From Collinsella aerofaciens (GTDB lineage Bacteria > Actinomycetota > Coriobacteriia > Coriobacteriales > Coriobacteriaceae), in contig NZ_JAQLFJ010000004.1 in the NCBI RefSeq assembly GCF_028206795.1, positions 68,666 through 132,665 on the forward strand: a DNA stretch of 64,000 nucleotides, in the 5' to 3' direction. Positions 63,692 to 64,000 of the stretch are shown in pieces. Below the pieces are notes generated by a model. That model was given only the letters and a program-made list of their open reading frames with translations, was not told the origin of the DNA and searched no databases. The first letter of the stretch is position 1; each line of letters starts with the position of its first letter. Position numbers and translations under genes: made by a program.

Positions 63692-64000
63692 TTACTCGGC
63701 GAGCTGCTTTAGTACATCACAGGCGATTTCGACGGCATCGTCGATGCAGCCGGGGCAGCTGCGAAGCGGACCCTTGTCCGATCCGATGCCCTTGAGCGTG
63801 CCGCAGACGGTCGTCGTGTTCTTCTCGCCAAAACGCTTGGCGATTTCGCGCGACAGCTTGTAGGTCTGGCCCTTGGTCTTGGGGTTTTCCATGCCGTCGC
63901 TCATCACGAAGCCCATGATGGCCACGGCGCCCGAGATGGCGCCGCAGGTTTCGGTCATGCCGCCCATGCCGGCACCAAAGCCCTCGGTGAGGGTAAAGGC
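63692..64000 (-). CDS. C_GCAxxG_C_C family protein (3' part only)
   Basis: C-terminal 102 residues of a gene running off the window end; the frame is open to base 64000, so ATG 63967 is internal. It shows the redox family signature: MTETCGAISGAVAIMG, then VCGTLKGIG and RSCPGCIDDAVEIA. The spaced cysteines are expected to bind a metal or Fe-S cluster, or to be redox active. Function of the family is poorly known. Confidence 0.85.
   Translation of the reverse strand, partial: AFTLTEGFGAGMGGMTETCGAISGAVAIMGFVMSDGMENPKTKGQTYKLSREIAKRFGEKNTTTVCGTLKGIGSDKGPLRSCPGCIDDAVEIACDVLKQLAE

Overview
The window reads as a stretch of chromosome from a GC-rich, anaerobic, gut-type actinobacterium, most likely Collinsella or a close relative in the Coriobacteriia. 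This is inferred from gene content (an arginine deiminase locus with a YfcC-type exchanger, a division/wall cluster that includes sepF, yggT and divIVA, and an Fe-S cysteine desulfidase), from strong C/G-ending codon use, and from the spacing of ribosome-binding sites. I see no IS element, prophage, CRISPR array, tRNA or rRNA. The only structural RNAs recognised are RNase P RNA and a TPP riboswitch.

Layout. 1-7.1 kb: arginine deiminase (ADI) locus. It has two almost identical arcA copies separated by a PLP aminotransferase, then catabolic ornithine carbamoyltransferase and a YfcC-family transporter. 7.6-12.5 kb: a DUF1846 protein, a small winged-helix protein, pyrG and a xerD-type recombinase. 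12.9-28.5 kb: the dcw cluster (mraZ, rsmH, ftsL-like, ftsI, murF, mraY, murD, ftsW, murG, murC, murB, ftsQ, ftsZ), without murE or ftsA. 28.6-36.6 kb: pgeF, then pstSCAB-phoU, then yggS-sepF-yggT-divIVA, so a phosphate-uptake operon sits inside what is usually one continuous division cluster. 36.7-43.4 kb: nitroreductase, a Pit transporter with its DUF47 partner, a Bax-inhibitor-like membrane protein, a PARG-like protein with an altered catalytic motif, an SGNH hydrolase and a pentapeptide protein. 43.5-52.9 kb: thiD, thiC behind a TPP riboswitch, yaaA, an M18 aminopeptidase, polA and a HAD phosphatase. 53-57.4 kb: argG preceded by an arginine-rich leader peptide, a 56-codon small ORF, argH and ndk. 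57.5-64 kb: rpiB, a cysteine desulfidase, a HAD hydrolase, rpsA, rnpB, a YigZ protein and the edge of a C_GCAxxG_C_C protein.

How the genes work together. The ADI locus degrades arginine for ATP and ammonia, while argG/argH make arginine from citrulline and aspartate, so the cell both burns and builds arginine. The regulatory sequences before arcA copy 2 and before argG (ARG-box-like palindromes; the leader peptide) are where that conflict is probably managed. Most remaining genes make peptidoglycan precursors and the divisome, import phosphate by two routes, or do housekeeping.

The most interesting non-coding content is (i) the putative arginine attenuator before argG, (ii) a three-copy dispersed repeat whose inner sequence is conserved while its outer stems differ in sequence but remain self-complementary, and (iii) several long, near-perfect inverted repeats of unrelated sequence placed at gene ends.
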